From the NCBI GenBank assembly GCA_003170375.1, contig PMZN01000097.1, positions 20,866-27,583 on the forward strand: a DNA stretch of 6,718 bases, given 5' to 3'. Under the pieces are notes generated by a model. It searched no databases. It had not been told where the DNA came from and saw only the letters and a program-made list of their open reading frames with translations. The number at the start of each line of letters is the position of its first letter. The first letter of the stretch is position 1. The position numbers and the translations under genes are program-made. The stretch is from Acidimicrobiaceae bacterium. Lineage in GTDB: Bacteria; Actinomycetota; Acidimicrobiia; Acidimicrobiales; Bog-793. This document shows positions 6,637-6,718 of this stretch, in pieces.

Positions 6637-6718
6637 TGGAGCTGCTGCGTTTTGCGACCGGGGGTTCTGTCGACGACGGCAAGTCCACGCTCATCGGCCG
6701 CCTGCTCTACGACTCGAA
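6636..6718 (+). CDS. cysN: Sulfate adenylyltransferase subunit 1, GTPase subunit (N-terminal fragment, cut by window edge)
   Basis: Only the first 27 codons are present. They read MELLRFATG followed by [18 protein letters not shown]. The Walker A loop GSVDDGKS (residues 10-17) followed by [10 protein letters not shown] is characteristic of CysN, the EF-Tu-like GTPase that activates CysD. The GTG start shares its first base with the last base of the cysD TAG stop (TAGTG), the arrangement expected for a coupled cysDN operon. Many actinobacteria carry a CysN-CysC (APS kinase) fusion, and whether this one does cannot be told because the rest lies beyond the window. Confidence 0.95.
   Translation, partial: MELLRFATGGSVDDGKSTLIGRLLYDS

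Overview
This window comes from a high-GC bacterial chromosome. The best guess is an Actinomycetota lineage. The reasons are uniformly GC-rich third codon positions, frequent GTG starts, genes that start with almost no Shine-Dalgarno sequence and have TANNNT boxes a few bases upstream (leaderless-type starts), and an AceE protein whose N-terminal stretch (LPDIDPEET) reads like the mycobacterial enzyme. The lineage call is inference; no rRNA or marker gene is present.

Layout. Bases 1-2543 hold the minus-strand gene aceE (homodimeric pyruvate dehydrogenase E1), cut off by the left edge so that about 65-75 C-terminal residues are missing. A 103-bp divergent gap follows. Everything to its right is on the plus strand: rnhA (ribonuclease HI, 2647-3144), an aldo/keto reductase (3199-4179), an amidase-signature hydrolase that resembles 6-aminohexanoate cyclic-dimer hydrolase NylA (4215-5648), cysD (5722-6636) and the first 27 codons of cysN (6636 to the right edge).

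How the genes relate. aceE feeds acetyl-CoA into the TCA cycle and rnhA removes RNA from RNA:DNA hybrids; both are housekeeping genes. The aldo/keto reductase and the amidase are 35 bp apart and may be co-transcribed. Both are general catabolic or detoxification types, and their substrates cannot be read from sequence. cysD and cysN overlap by one base and encode the two subunits of the GTP-driven ATP sulfurylase, the entry step of sulfate assimilation; this operon continues past the window.

No mobile element, CRISPR array, tRNA, rRNA or defence gene was seen. All gene-free stretches are about 100 bp or shorter. No convincing new multi-gene system is present. The points worth a second look are the leaderless-type starts, an inverted repeat beside the reductase promoter, and the close NylA resemblance of the amidase.
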